From positions 124,001-188,000 of the forward strand of contig JALDRG010000007.1 in NCBI GenBank assembly GCA_031315995.1: DNA of 64,000 nucleotides, read 5' to 3'. Below the pieces are notes generated by a model. It had not been told where the DNA came from. It was given only the letters and a program-made list of their open reading frames with translations, and did no database searches. The first letter of the stretch is position 1. Every line of letters starts with the position of its first letter. This document shows positions 1 through 8,319 of the stretch, one piece after another. This stretch comes from Nitrospira sp. GTDB taxonomy: Bacteria; Nitrospirota; Nitrospiria; Nitrospirales; Nitrospiraceae. Both the position numbers and the translations under genes were made by a program.

Positions 1-19
1 TTTGTTCTGTTCGGGCCGA

Positions 20-754
20 TCAGCGCTGCCCCGGCGTTGTTGCGCGATCTCGATCCAATCCAGGCTGCGAAGGCATAGCGGTGAGCGCCGCTCGGTATCG
101 AATCTGGAGCTCTTCTCGTTGGTCGGGCGCGAAGAGCCGACCGGCGGAACTGACTTGCACGAGATAGTCCTCTGGCTCAAAAGTGACGTCGAACGCTGCC
201 GAGGCCTCCGGCACATTTGGCATCTGGCGATCATACTTGCCGATATCCGGACCAGGACCATGTCGGTCGTGCGCTTCACTCAACGACAAGTAGAGGATCG
301 GATCTCGCAGCGACAACCATCCCGTGGTGGTTTCCTCTTCGCCATGCTCCGTGGCATGGCTCAAATGAAAATAGGCACGCTCGGACGGGGAGGCTTGCGA
401 CAGGGCTTTGGCCAGCGCCGGGGCCAGCACGGCAATCTCCTCATCCCGAAACCCTCGAGTCTTGTCGGCCTCACCGACGAACAAGCGATGAATCACATTC
501 CGCCGTTCCCACACTCGGACGCCGCGTAGTAATGTGCCGACTTCGGTCGCGGTCAACGAGGCCGGATGGCTGTTGGCTGTCGAATCAGGATCCTGTTCAA
601 GGCGGACCATGTTCAAGCCGGATTGATAAATCGTCTTCGTTGGCGAGGGTGCGTGGCCTGCGCAACCGGTGACGACGGTCAATCCTATGAGGACGAATAG
701 GAATCGTACGTTCCACCGCCGCATTCGATTCGCTGAATTTCTTGTGTCCGTCAT
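20..754 (-). CDS. Putative lipoprotein of the molybdate-porin island (copy 1)
   Basis: Predicted 244-residue lipoprotein of unknown function. A basic start and hydrophobic stretch (FLFVLIGLTVVTGC) end in a lipobox cysteine, so it is probably anchored in the outer membrane. I chose the ATG at 754 because GAGGTG lies just upstream; an ATG at 772 overlaps the stop of the ModA-like gene in an ATGA arrangement but has no ribosome binding site and would lengthen the signal. It is clearly paralogous to the protein at 5693-6394: both have a TKTIY/TKTIH segment after the lipobox, then V-x-L-S/T-A-x-(E/D)-(V/I)-x-x-(L/I)-L-R-G, an Arg-Trp-Phe or Arg-Leu-Phe segment, F-R-(D/E)-(D/E)-E-x-x-V-L-A-P, and a late FEPE/FEPG motif. 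Each copy sits with a ModA-like protein and an OprO/P-like porin, suggesting a shared oxyanion-uptake role. The gene is complete; its stop is at 20-22. Confidence 0.8.
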   Translation of the reverse strand: MTDTRNSANRMRRWNVRFLFVLIGLTVVTGCAGHAPSPTKTIYQSGLNMVRLEQDPDSTANSHPASLTATEVGTLLRGVRVWERRNVIHRLFVGEADKTRGFRDEEIAVLAPALAKALSQASPSERAYFHLSHATEHGEEETTTGWLSLRDPILYLSLSEAHDRHGPGPDIGKYDRQMPNVPEASAAFDVTFEPEDYLVQVSSAGRLFAPDQREELQIRYRAALTAMPSQPGLDRDRATTPGQR

Positions 755-768
755 GGTGACACCTCGTA

Positions 769-1575
769 TCATTGAGTGAATCCAGCATCAGGGGACAGGC
801 GGTCGAATCCGAATTCTTGCAACAGGGCCTGGATTTTGGGGCTCAGCAAGAACTCGATAAAATCTCCTGCTGCCGACAAGTTCTTGGATGTCCACGCGGC
901 CACGACGCCATAACGCACGGGTGTGTGGGATTCGACCGGCGCTGTATCGAGGATACGGACGCCGGGATTGGAGACGGCATCGGTGCGATACACCACACCG
1001 ACTTCGGCGTCTCCTTTCGTGACCAGATCCAGCACGGCGCGTGAGTGTTCGCCGAAAACATACTGTGACTTTAGTTTGGGTTCCAGTTTACTGTATTTCA
1101 GAAACTGCGCGGCGACTTTTCCCACCGATGAGGTTTTGGGGTCGCCGACCGCGATGCGCCGCACGGGAACGGTTTGGAGCTCTTGAATGGATCGAATAGG
1201 CGCGGGGAGCGTCGTTCCCGTAATCAGGACCAGCGAGGTGGCCGCATAGGCGCGCTTAGTGCCGTGGATGATCAGCCCTTTGGTTTCGAGTTGATCGATT
1301 TCCTCAAAGAGGGAAGGAAGAAAGACATCGACCGGCGCGCCCTGCTCGATCTGATTGCGGAGCGTTTGGGACGGGCCGTAGATGACCCGCACGTTGATCC
1401 CGCGGTGCTGCGTTTCGAAGAGCGGGAGGATTTTTCGAAGGGCGTCCTTGAGGCTGTTGGCACCCGCGATAGTGAGCGTCTCAGATTGTGCTTGCGCGGG
1501 CTGAGGCACCCAAGGAGTTCCGAAGAGTATGCCCAGAAGAAGCGCGAGGCGTATGAAACGGAGTCGTGTCGTCAT
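769..1575 (-). CDS. ModA-like molybdate-binding periplasmic protein (copy 1)
   Basis: A 268-residue protein with a classic cleavable signal peptide (hydrophobic core residues 9-20, cleavage after AQAQ). The mature part begins with TIAGANSLKDAL and continues with the ModA-type segments GPSQTLRNQIEQGAPVDVFL and VYRTDA. These are the positions where ModA proteins place the serines and backbone atoms that bind the tetrahedral oxyanion. It should capture molybdate, tungstate or a similar oxyanion in the periplasm. A good AAGGGGAG ribosome binding site precedes the ATG. It lies 39 bp downstream of the porin at 1615-3231 and directly upstream of the lipoprotein at 20-754, so the three form a minus-strand operon. 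No membrane permease or ATPase is on this side; ModB/ModC are in the divergent block. Confidence 0.88.
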   Translation of the reverse strand: MTTRLRFIRLALLLGILFGTPWVPQPAQAQSETLTIAGANSLKDALRKILPLFETQHRGINVRVIYGPSQTLRNQIEQGAPVDVFLPSLFEEIDQLETKGLIIHGTKRAYAATSLVLITGTTLPAPIRSIQELQTVPVRRIAVGDPKTSSVGKVAAQFLKYSKLEPKLKSQYVFGEHSRAVLDLVTKGDAEVGVVYRTDAVSNPGVRILDTAPVESHTPVRYGVVAAWTSKNLSAAGDFIEFLLSPKIQALLQEFGFDRLSPDAGFTQ

Positions 1576-1614
1576 AGTCTCCCCTTGATGCGCATGAGGG
1601 CTGGACCCAAGATC

Positions 1615-3231
1615 TTAGAAATAGAACTGATACTGTACATTGAGCCGATTTTCCACGAGATCACGACCAAATCCGGGTAGGCTCTCGAACGGAAATCGAT
1701 CCGGCGCTCGCCCACCGCTTCCCATGGTGATGTGTGAGTAGTCGATCACGAACCGGTTGTTATAGGTGCCGTCCAAACTGTAGTTGATGGCAACGCCGAA
1801 TTCCTTGACCAGGTCATCGACCTGCATGGTAGAGGGATCCATCAATCCATATCGCACGGCGAGTTCGAGTTTCCTGGGTATGATGTATTTCCCTACCTGA
1901 GCGTACCAACCATAGGCTTGTCCGAGGTTGACCGACGGACCTAAAGCGACGGCGGTGCTGGGGTCGAACGGAATGGTCCCTGAATCGGCACTGCGTACCC
2001 GCTGGTGCCGGTAATACCCTTCTGCTTGGAACGACCAGCCTTGATACTTTGCGATGAAATCGGCCTCATAGGTCTGGAAATCGTAGACGCCTCCTCCCAG
2101 CAGGCGCCCGTTATAGGCTTTGGTCACACGCTGACGATACGCCCGATCGACAATGTCGGAGCGGATGGAACTGAGATAGTTTTGGGCGGGGTTATAGGCG
2201 TATCCGAATGCGATGGCCATTTGCGGAGTGCGTGAGTTCAGGATGTCTCCTTGTCCATAGCCGGGATTGCCCGAGATCTTGTACAGCAGCCGGGCGGTGT
2301 ACATCATTTCGCCGGTTAAGATGCGGGTGTCATAGTTGAAGGTCCGACGTTGTGAGGCCGGAAGGCTCCCATTGTCGGGCAGCGCCTGGCTGACGGCAGT
2401 GCCTTCTCTCGCGAGGTTCGCGCCGACTCCCCCCCAGATTCCGAACGCATAGTTGAAGGCGTATTGATCCTCATCGCTCGAAACACTCACGCCGATGTCG
2501 CGGCTGCTCTGCTGGTTGGCCGCAAACGCATTCTGGACGATGAGGTTATCCGCAAACGTGGATGTGGCCATTGAACTGATGGTGGCGCGGTTGAACCAGA
2601 CACGCTGTTGACCCGCCTGGATCGTGAACCAGGGAATGTGCCATGACGAGATGTAGGCATCGAGGAGGCTGGCTCTCCCGCTGCCCCCTTCCTGGTCCCA
2701 TGTCGTTTGATCAAACGCCCAGGAAATGTTGTAGCGGAAGTCCGGGTCGAAGGCATAACCCATGAATTGAAGGCGCGCGCGAGGCACGCTGAACTGGTTG
2801 GAATCACTCTGCTTACTGACGGCTCGATATTCGACTTGTCCGCCGAGGATTTCAGGATTTCTCGAGTCCCCGATCGTACCCCATGCACTGTTGTATGCGC
2901 TATGTGAGTAGCGAACCTGCGTGAGGAGGCGTACCTTCAGGAAGAACTTTTCGCCCACGCGAACGTTCAATCCATTGTTGATGTCGATGGTGAAGTTCGG
3001 CTTGGAGACCTGTTCTCGTTTTTCCAGGATCTGTAGACCCTTGTCGTATTCCTCTTGAGTGATGATGCCCTTGAGATAGAGATATTTCAGTCCCGGATCC
3101 TCGCCGGAATAGTATTCCCACTTGCCGTCCCGCTTAACGAATTGTCCCTCTTCAACGGCCTGCGCAGATTGTGTGGTTCCACCCACGAGGACGGTCAGCA
3201 GGACGAAAGTGAGAACTGCAACGGCTTTCAT
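1615..3231 (-). CDS. OprO/OprP-type outer-membrane porin (copy 1)
   Basis: A 538-residue porin of the phosphate-selective OprO/OprP superfamily. The start at 3231 (MKAVAVLTF) gives a normal signal peptide ending in AQA; the upstream in-frame extension is AT-rich leader sequence. The mature N-terminus has a short region (GITQEEYDKGLQILEKRE) like the coiled segment that precedes the barrel in this family, then an NGLNVRVGEKFFLKVRLLTQ entry strand, a PRARLQFMGYAFDPDFRYNI segment and a C-terminal strand ending QYQFYF with terminal Phe, as outer-membrane barrels require. It is a full-length paralog of the porin at 6444-8177. Clustering with ModA-like proteins suggests that the anion passed is molybdate or tungstate rather than phosphate. 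That substrate is inferred from context only. Confidence 0.88.
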   Translation of the reverse strand: MKAVAVLTFVLLTVLVGGTTQSAQAVEEGQFVKRDGKWEYYSGEDPGLKYLYLKGIITQEEYDKGLQILEKREQVSKPNFTIDINNGLNVRVGEKFFLKVRLLTQVRYSHSAYNSAWGTIGDSRNPEILGGQVEYRAVSKQSDSNQFSVPRARLQFMGYAFDPDFRYNISWAFDQTTWDQEGGSGRASLLDAYISSWHIPWFTIQAGQQRVWFNRATISSMATSTFADNLIVQNAFAANQQSSRDIGVSVSSDEDQYAFNYAFGIWGGVGANLAREGTAVSQALPDNGSLPASQRRTFNYDTRILTGEMMYTARLLYKISGNPGYGQGDILNSRTPQMAIAFGYAYNPAQNYLSSIRSDIVDRAYRQRVTKAYNGRLLGGGVYDFQTYEADFIAKYQGWSFQAEGYYRHQRVRSADSGTIPFDPSTAVALGPSVNLGQAYGWYAQVGKYIIPRKLELAVRYGLMDPSTMQVDDLVKEFGVAINYSLDGTYNNRFVIDYSHITMGSGGRAPDRFPFESLPGFGRDLVENRLNVQYQFYF

Positions 3232-3308
3232 TTTCTCGGCCTCAGGTGAATGTGGATGCAAGGTATCGCTCAAGAAACATTGTATTATCTGTACTCCGAT
3301 GAGGATTA

Positions 3309-3336
3309 AATATATTAACTTTAATAATATTGTCAA
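3309..3336 (-). promoter_or_regulatory. Sigma-70 promoter of the leftward porin operon with overlapping palindrome
   Basis: On the minus strand TTGACA (3331-3336) is followed after 16 bases by TATATT (3309-3314), close to a perfect housekeeping promoter, in the most AT-rich stretch of the island. Transcription would begin near 3302 and leave a leader of about 70 bases before the porin ATG at 3231. The -10 to -35 interval is itself an imperfect inverted repeat (AATATATTAA at 3309-3318, TTAATAATATT at 3321-3331), which could be a repressor site. Confidence 0.65.
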
Positions 3337-3475
3337 CATTTTATATTGAGGAAGCAGATTGATAGGTCCCAGACCGCTCGGTTTCCCGTTTCTATTCAAG
3401 CCAGCAGTCAGTGCTGATCAACTGTTTCGGCGGAACCAGAGGGAAGGCATGGCCACGGCGTCCCTTATGATATGA

Positions 3476-3513
3476 ATCGTGATAGTTGACACTTATTAAA
3501 CTATCGTGATACA
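3476..3513 (+). promoter_or_regulatory. Paired ATCGTGATA repeats and promoter in front of the XRE-molybdate regulator
   Basis: The nonamer ATCGTGATA occurs at 3476-3484 and again at 3503-3511, 27 bp apart. Because ATCGTGAT is nearly self-complementary, the pair can also be read as an inverted repeat. A TTGACA -35 (3486-3491) and a GATACA -10 (3508-3513) lie between and inside the repeats. Transcription would start at about 3520, only a few bases before the ATG at 3523, which has no ribosome binding site. The layout suggests autoregulation and a leaderless or nearly leaderless mRNA. Confidence 0.5.
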
Positions 3514-3522
3514 CGCTGGCAC

Positions 3523-4671
3523 ATGAGTGAGAAAAGCAAAGCTGAACCGGCCTCCAATGTCGTCAATTCTCTTCGCGCGTTGCGCACGGCGAAAGGCCTC
3601 TCTCAAGGCCAACTCGCGGATGGAGCCTTGATTACCCGCCAGGCCGTGTGCGCCATCGAAGCCGATCAGTATTTGCCGACTACGGCGGTCGCCCTGCGGC
3701 TCGCGAGTGTGTTGGGATGCCATGTGGAAGATATCTTCAGTCTCAAGACGACCGGCGAATTGATCGAAGGCGAGTGGGTCTGGCCTGGGATGGCCGTCTC
3801 GGCTGTTCAGCCTCGCACGCGGGTCAAGGTGGCCAAGATCGAAGATCGGTTCGTCGTCCGGCCCGTTGCGGCCTTGGGTGAAATCTTGAATTATACCGTC
3901 CCTGCAGACGGTCTTATTATCGGACAAGCCGGAGCCGGCGGACGTGCTGCCAAGTCCGATCGCCGAGTGCTGGTGCGGCTGCTGCGTGAGCGGCAGATCG
4001 TCGAGCGGGAAATTGCGGTCGCAGGTTGTGATCCTGCCATCAATCTCGCGAGCGAGTATCTCCATCGGCATAAGGACACATCGACGGTCGTGGGCTGGTC
4101 GATGGGAAGCGCGGCGGCGCTGGACGCGCTCAAGCGCAAGGAAGTGCATATGGCGGGATTGCATATCCTGGATGCGAAGACCGGGGAATCGAATTTGCCC
4201 TATCTCCGACGTCACCTTCAGGGGGATGACTATATTGTCGTGACCTTCGCCGCATGGGAAGAGGGGTTCATCGTGCGGGCGGGCAATCCCAAGCGGATCC
4301 GCAGCGTGGATGACCTGGTTCGTCCCAATGTGGTGTTGGTGAACCGCGAAGAGGGTGCCGCCGCAAGAATGTTGCTGGATCAACGCCTCCTGGCGTTGGG
4401 CATCGATGGTTCTGGATTGAAAGGGTACGGTGTGAACGTCAGCTCGCACTTTGAAGTCGCGCGGCATATCGCGGAAGGCCAGGCCGATGTCGGGATCGGC
4501 GTGCGATCGGCTGCGCAGATTTTCGGCCTCGATTTTATCTCTTTGCAACAGGCCCGGTATGACCTGGTACTTCCCAAGCGTTATTTGACGACCCACCCGG
4601 GTTTGTCCCATCTTCTCGACGCGATCGCCAGCCGACAATTTCGGACCGAGGTCGAGGCCTTGGGGCTATGA
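3523..4671 (+). CDS. XRE-type regulator fused to a molybdate-binding-like (PBP) domain
   Basis: A 382-residue two-domain regulator. Residues about 15-75 form a helix-turn-helix of the Cro/C1 (XRE) type (LRALRTAKGLSQGQLADGAL, ITRQAVCAIE, LRLASVLGCHVEDIF). Residues about 165-370 match the periplasmic-binding-protein-like ligand domain known from MobA/ModE-like molybdate regulators (VAGCDPAINLASEYL, GWSMGSAAALDALKR, DVGIGVRSAA). A middle segment (residues about 80-160) links them. Known relatives sense molybdate and repress or activate mod genes, and this gene stands first in the rightward mod block, 100 bp before the second ModA-like gene. It has no signal peptide, so it acts in the cytoplasm. 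Paired repeats upstream are candidate operators. The ATG at 3523 is the only reasonable start although no Shine-Dalgarno sequence is seen. Confidence 0.85.
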   Translation: MSEKSKAEPASNVVNSLRALRTAKGLSQGQLADGALITRQAVCAIEADQYLPTTAVALRLASVLGCHVEDIFSLKTTGELIEGEWVWPGMAVSAVQPRTRVKVAKIEDRFVVRPVAALGEILNYTVPADGLIIGQAGAGGRAAKSDRRVLVRLLRERQIVEREIAVAGCDPAINLASEYLHRHKDTSTVVGWSMGSAAALDALKRKEVHMAGLHILDAKTGESNLPYLRRHLQGDDYIVVTFAAWEEGFIVRAGNPKRIRSVDDLVRPNVVLVNREEGAAARMLLDQRLLALGIDGSGLKGYGVNVSSHFEVARHIAEGQADVGIGVRSAAQIFGLDFISLQQARYDLVLPKRYLTTHPGLSHLLDAIASRQFRTEVEALGL

Positions 4672-4771
4672 CATGACCGAGACGGGGAAAGAACCCTTCG
4701 CGCCGGGTAATCAGGTTATAAATCGAGATGTTCTGCTGAGAAAAGGATCCCTTGTCGCGATGGAGGTCTCG

Positions 4772-5614
4772 ATGAGCGTGTCGAATTCGGATTGCAGCGT
4801 CACTCGCACCGTCTTGTGTTGCGCAATCTTGTTCCTGGTTGCATTCAGCATGGGGAGTACAAAAGCAGAAGCGAGCGAGCCGTTCGTCATTGCGGCATCG
4901 CCGACGCTCAGGGGGCTCTTGGAGCGGTTAGGGAGCGGCTTCGAACAGACGCATCCCGATGTGCGGGTCAAGCTGTATTTAGGCTCGGGCTTGGATGTAC
5001 GGCGAACCATTGCCGCCATGGAAAACAGCATGGTCGGCCAGTATTTTATCGGTAGTGGTCCCATTCATCTTGTCGCTCCGGGAGGCGACGAGGTGCTCTC
5101 CAGGTTGGAAATGAAGAACTACGTGCTGCCCGGCACCCAGCGACCCTACGCCATGGATCAGCTCGTCGTTGTCGTGCCGGAATCTTTGGTCGAAGCGCCG
5201 GAGTCGCTTGAAGCGATCAGCCGAGGAACGGCCAGACTGGCCGTGGCGGATGCGTCGCGGACCCTGCTAGGGTCACAGACGGAGCACATGCTTCGAGCGT
5301 CCGGTTTGGATGAAGCTTTCAAGGGACGGTTGGATGTGGCGATCGACTCACTTGGAGTGATCGACCATGTCCTGAGCGGCCAGGCAGATGCCGGAATCAT
5401 TTACGGCGATCAGGCGGTGACCCTGCAGGAGCGGCTGCGAACCGTCGCGGTTATCGGCAGAGGGTATGCTCCTACGATGCATTCCATGGCCATGGAGCGC
5501 TACTGTCCCAATCGGCGGTTGTGCGAAGAGTTCTTGGGCTATATCCAGAGCGCAGCAGGGCAGGCGATCGTGCGGCAAGCGGGGTATGCGATTCCGGCCG
5601 TGAATGGGCGGTAA
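4772..5614 (+). CDS. Divergent ModA-like periplasmic binding protein (copy 2)
   Basis: A 280-residue secreted substrate-binding protein related to ModA. I start it at the ATG at 4772, which follows GGAGGT; an upstream in-frame ATG at 4673 only adds residues without signal-peptide character. The signal runs through a hydrophobic core (VLCCAILFLVAFSMG) and the mature protein starts near FVIAASPTLRGLLERL. The fold-level order of ModA is kept (IAASPTL, VKLYLGSG, ADAGIIYGDQA), but the usual loop Q-I-E-Q-G-A-P-x-D-V-F is replaced by MENSMVGQYFIGSG. Its ligand may therefore differ from that of the canonical ModA at 8320-9120, or it may hand ligand to the regulator or porin. It lies between the regulator and the lipoprotein/porin pair. 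Confidence 0.75.
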   Translation: MSVSNSDCSVTRTVLCCAILFLVAFSMGSTKAEASEPFVIAASPTLRGLLERLGSGFEQTHPDVRVKLYLGSGLDVRRTIAAMENSMVGQYFIGSGPIHLVAPGGDEVLSRLEMKNYVLPGTQRPYAMDQLVVVVPESLVEAPESLEAISRGTARLAVADASRTLLGSQTEHMLRASGLDEAFKGRLDVAIDSLGVIDHVLSGQADAGIIYGDQAVTLQERLRTVAVIGRGYAPTMHSMAMERYCPNRRLCEEFLGYIQSAAGQAIVRQAGYAIPAVNGR

Positions 5615-5692
5615 AAATTTTGTCTCTCGAGCAAGTATACACGTCTTTTGTTGAAGTACTGATGAGTGTAGCGAGGGGGTGAAGGAGGAGTC

Positions 5693-6394
5693 ATGGGGGA
5701 GAGATTGATCGGGAACAGCGGACGGTATGCGGTGACGCTCGCGCTCGCACTGATTTGGGGGATGGGTTCCGTTGCGACGGGTTGCGCCAGGCTGCCGTAT
5801 ACGACCAAGACGATACATGCGGACGAGCGGGTGGTCGTGACCGTACAGCGGGAGGTTGAGGCGCGCGCCTATAGCCATCCGGTGGAGCTGAGTGCCGCCG
5901 ACATTGCCGAGATCTTGCGGGGTTTTTCCGTGCGTGAACAACAGCGGTTGCCTTTACGCTGGTTCGCCGAGGACACGCCCCCGAAGCCGGTGTTTCGTGA
6001 GGACGAACTTCAGGTTTTGGCCCCGGGCCTCGCGGAAGCGCTGCAACAGCTTGGATCGAACGAACGCGCCCATTTTGAGGTGCGCGCACCGGGTTTTAAC
6101 CCGCGCGAATCCCGAGACACCACTGCGGGATGGGTGGCGGTTCAGGATCCCTATTTCTACGTCACCCTCGAACAGTTTCATCGCCAGGTGCCGATCCACA
6201 ACGACGACCTCTATGACATCCACTACCCAGCCGTTCCGCCCCCGCCGCGTGACTACATCCTCTATTTCGAGCCGGGGCGGTTTTGGGTCGAGGATCAGAA
6301 GGGCACTCGAGCGGTGCAGTATCGCCGGTTGCTCAATCTAGCCGAAGTTGGTGGATCCGGTCCGAGATCCGTTCCGCCTGTTGGCGCCCCGTAA
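5693..6394 (+). CDS. Putative lipoprotein of the molybdate-porin island (copy 2)
   Basis: A 233-residue predicted outer-membrane lipoprotein: hydrophobic segment VTLALALIWGMGSVATGC with a lipobox Cys at about residue 31. A strong GGAGGAG ribosome binding site precedes the ATG at 5693. It shares its whole plan with the lipoprotein at 20-754, including the repeated F-R-E-D-E-x-x-V-L-A-P-G-L-A-E-A-L block, a GWV/GWL strand followed by QDPYFYV or RDPILYL, and FEPG near the C-terminus. No known catalytic motif is visible. It precedes the porin at 6444-8177 by 49 bp, so lipoprotein and porin are probably made together. A periplasmic adaptor or porin-associated lipoprotein is the simplest guess. Confidence 0.8.
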   Translation: MGERLIGNSGRYAVTLALALIWGMGSVATGCARLPYTTKTIHADERVVVTVQREVEARAYSHPVELSAADIAEILRGFSVREQQRLPLRWFAEDTPPKPVFREDELQVLAPGLAEALQQLGSNERAHFEVRAPGFNPRESRDTTAGWVAVQDPYFYVTLEQFHRQVPIHNDDLYDIHYPAVPPPPRDYILYFEPGRFWVEDQKGTRAVQYRRLLNLAEVGGSGPRSVPPVGAP

Positions 6395-6443
6395 CAATTG
6401 TCGTTCATACGGAGGCAGGGTCTTGCTGAACAATGAGGATCTC

Positions 6444-8177
6444 ATGGATATGGTAGGTCGAGGCATCAGAGCGCGTTCGTTTGTGTCTTGGATTCGAAGC
6501 GTCGGCTTGTGGATGCTCTGTTGCGCTATCGCGCTGCACGCCGTGCGTTCCCTTCCTGTGTGGGCCGCAGACACCGGCGCGCTGGTCTTGAAAAATGGAC
6601 AGTATGAATTTGTTGAGAGTATGGACCCCGCTACCAAGTTGCTGCTCGAACGTGCCGCGAAGCAGGGTGTCATCACGCCCGAAGAATACGCGCAGGTCGT
6701 CAAGGAGTCGCAGGAGCGAAGCTATCTGCTCCAGCCCAGCTTCAAAGCCTGGTACGATCGTGGATTCAATCTGTCGATGAACGATAATGCCTTTGCGCTC
6801 AAAATACGGTTCCGGACCCAATTACGATACACCCAACGCTTCCGCAACGATGCCTGGCGCAATCCGGGCGATGCGAAAAATTTTCCCGAGCTGCTCGGCG
6901 TGTTCGGAGACTATCGGGCGAACCGGTCGGACGAAACCTCGTCCTCCTTCAACGTGCGGCGCGCCCGCCTGTATTTCATGGGCCACCTGTTCAATCCAGA
7001 CTTTAAGTATTACATTCAGTTGGCGGGAGAGACGGCGGAGAATTCCCAGACGCCGGGATCGCTTCGACTCCTGGACATGCAGTTCATGAGCACGCATTTT
7101 CCGCTCTTTAACGTCCAGATCGGTCAATATAAAGTCTTTTTCAATCGGGCGCAGATCAATTCGACGGCCTCGATGCAGTTTGCGGAGCGCTCGTTGGTCA
7201 TGGATGCCTTCACGGCGAGCGGGCTTGACCGCCGAGACATCGGCATCACGCTCATGAACGATGAGGAGCTCTACCCCGTCAATTACTATCTGGGCGTGTT
7301 CAATGGCGCCGGGCCAAGCTTCAATCGCCTGGGCGGGTTTTATAGCGAGCAGCCGACCCAAGATTGCGGAGGAGGGACGACCGGCCAAGCTCCGTTTCCT
7401 TCGCCGACGAATTGCCCCGCTCCACAGCGGAACATCAACGCAAACTTGAGGAATGACGTCAATCAGCTCATGTACAGCGCTCGCCTGAACTGGAACATCA
7501 TGGGTCGGCCCGGCTATGGAGAGGGTGATCTAGCCTATTCAGAAACCCCTCAAATGGCGGTCGGCGGCGGCATCGCCTATAATCCATCCGTGAATACCAG
7601 CTCCAACAGTTCCTACATTGGAACCGATTTGGCCAATCTCAACTTTAGACGGCAGATCTCCGCGTTCGGCAACGGTAGACAACTCGGCTGGGGGATCGTG
7701 GACTATCTGACTTGGGCGGTGGATGGAGTGTTCAAATACCGAGGGTTTTCGTTACAAGGAGAGTTCTATTACAAGAACGTCGACCGTCACGAGAAGGGGT
7801 TGCCTTGCATGAACCTCGCGTGCTCCGCGACGGCGCCGACCTATCTCGGCAATGCGACCGGGTGGTATGTGCAATCCGGCTACTATGTGGTTCCGCGCTA
7901 TCTGGAACTCGCCGGAAGGTTTTCGTACTGGGATCCGGACACCAACGCGGGCGGTGATTTGGTCTATCAGACCGATGCGTCGGTCAACTGGTTTTTGAAC
8001 GGCACGTATGACCATCAGATCATGGTGACCTACAGCAACACTCAGATGGGAACCGGTGGGTATGCGATCGGGAGAAGTAACCCCCTGCCGCCACTGTCAG
8101 GGTCGGTTCCACTCGATGCCAAAGGTGGCACGCTCATTGAGAACATGATCCGGGTACAGTATCAAATGTTCTTCTAA
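6444..8177 (+). CDS. OprO/OprP-type outer-membrane porin (copy 2)
   Basis: A 577-residue barrel porin, paralogous to the one at 1615-3231. The ATG at 6444 is chosen for its GAGG ribosome binding site; the longer reading from 6348 would overlap the lipoprotein gene. A signal peptide with core VGLWMLCCAIALHAV ends near VWAA. The mature protein repeats the landmarks of its paralog: GVITPEEYAQVVKE pre-barrel helix, FNLSMNDNAFALKIRFRTQ, RRARLYFMGHLFNPDFKYYI, DRRDIGITLMNDEE, and a final strand RVQYQMFF. An insertion with two cysteines near residues 310-330 distinguishes it from copy 1. It is followed by the canonical modA, which supports a role as outer-membrane entry point for molybdate-like anions. 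Confidence 0.88.
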   Translation: MDMVGRGIRARSFVSWIRSVGLWMLCCAIALHAVRSLPVWAADTGALVLKNGQYEFVESMDPATKLLLERAAKQGVITPEEYAQVVKESQERSYLLQPSFKAWYDRGFNLSMNDNAFALKIRFRTQLRYTQRFRNDAWRNPGDAKNFPELLGVFGDYRANRSDETSSSFNVRRARLYFMGHLFNPDFKYYIQLAGETAENSQTPGSLRLLDMQFMSTHFPLFNVQIGQYKVFFNRAQINSTASMQFAERSLVMDAFTASGLDRRDIGITLMNDEELYPVNYYLGVFNGAGPSFNRLGGFYSEQPTQDCGGGTTGQAPFPSPTNCPAPQRNINANLRNDVNQLMYSARLNWNIMGRPGYGEGDLAYSETPQMAVGGGIAYNPSVNTSSNSSYIGTDLANLNFRRQISAFGNGRQLGWGIVDYLTWAVDGVFKYRGFSLQGEFYYKNVDRHEKGLPCMNLACSATAPTYLGNATGWYVQSGYYVVPRYLELAGRFSYWDPDTNAGGDLVYQTDASVNWFLNGTYDHQIMVTYSNTQMGTGGYAIGRSNPLPPLSGSVPLDAKGGTLIENMIRVQYQMFF

Positions 8178-8195
8178 ATGAGTGGAACTGCGAGG

Positions 8196-8216
8196 GCTCT
8201 CCTGGAGGAGGAGCCA
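8196..8216 (+). promoter_or_regulatory. Hairpin masking the ribosome binding site of a short leader ORF
   Basis: GGCTCTCCT (8196-8204) can pair with AGGAGGAGCC (8207-8216) with one bulge. The right arm is the very strong Shine-Dalgarno sequence of the 18-codon ORF that starts at 8222. The arrangement resembles translational control of the following modA, but no known riboswitch was recognised. Confidence 0.35.
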
Positions 8217-8221
8217 TCATC

Positions 8222-8278
8222 ATGACTCGTATTTCGATACGATTACGCGATAACGTGCCGGCACACATCCGGAAATGA
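8222..8278 (+). CDS. Possible 18-residue leader peptide before modA
   Basis: ATG at 8222 stands 7 bases after AGGAGGAG and opens an 18-codon frame, MTRISIRLRDNVPAHIRK. Its TGA (8276-8278) overlaps an ATG at 8275 (ATGA) that is in frame with modA. Translation of this short ORF could couple to modA, either through the ATG at 8275 or through the better GTG at 8320. Nothing similar is known to me; the ORF could be fortuitous. Confidence 0.35.
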   Translation: MTRISIRLRDNVPAHIRK

Positions 8279-8319
8279 GGTGGCGTCCTCGTCGTCTCGC
8301 AAGGAAAGGAGTATCGCCA

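Noticed and set aside
3496..4638. 380-codon ORF on the minus strand
   Set aside because: It is the antisense shadow of the XRE-molybdate regulator, has no ribosome binding site or recognisable motif, and its composition follows the opposite gene.
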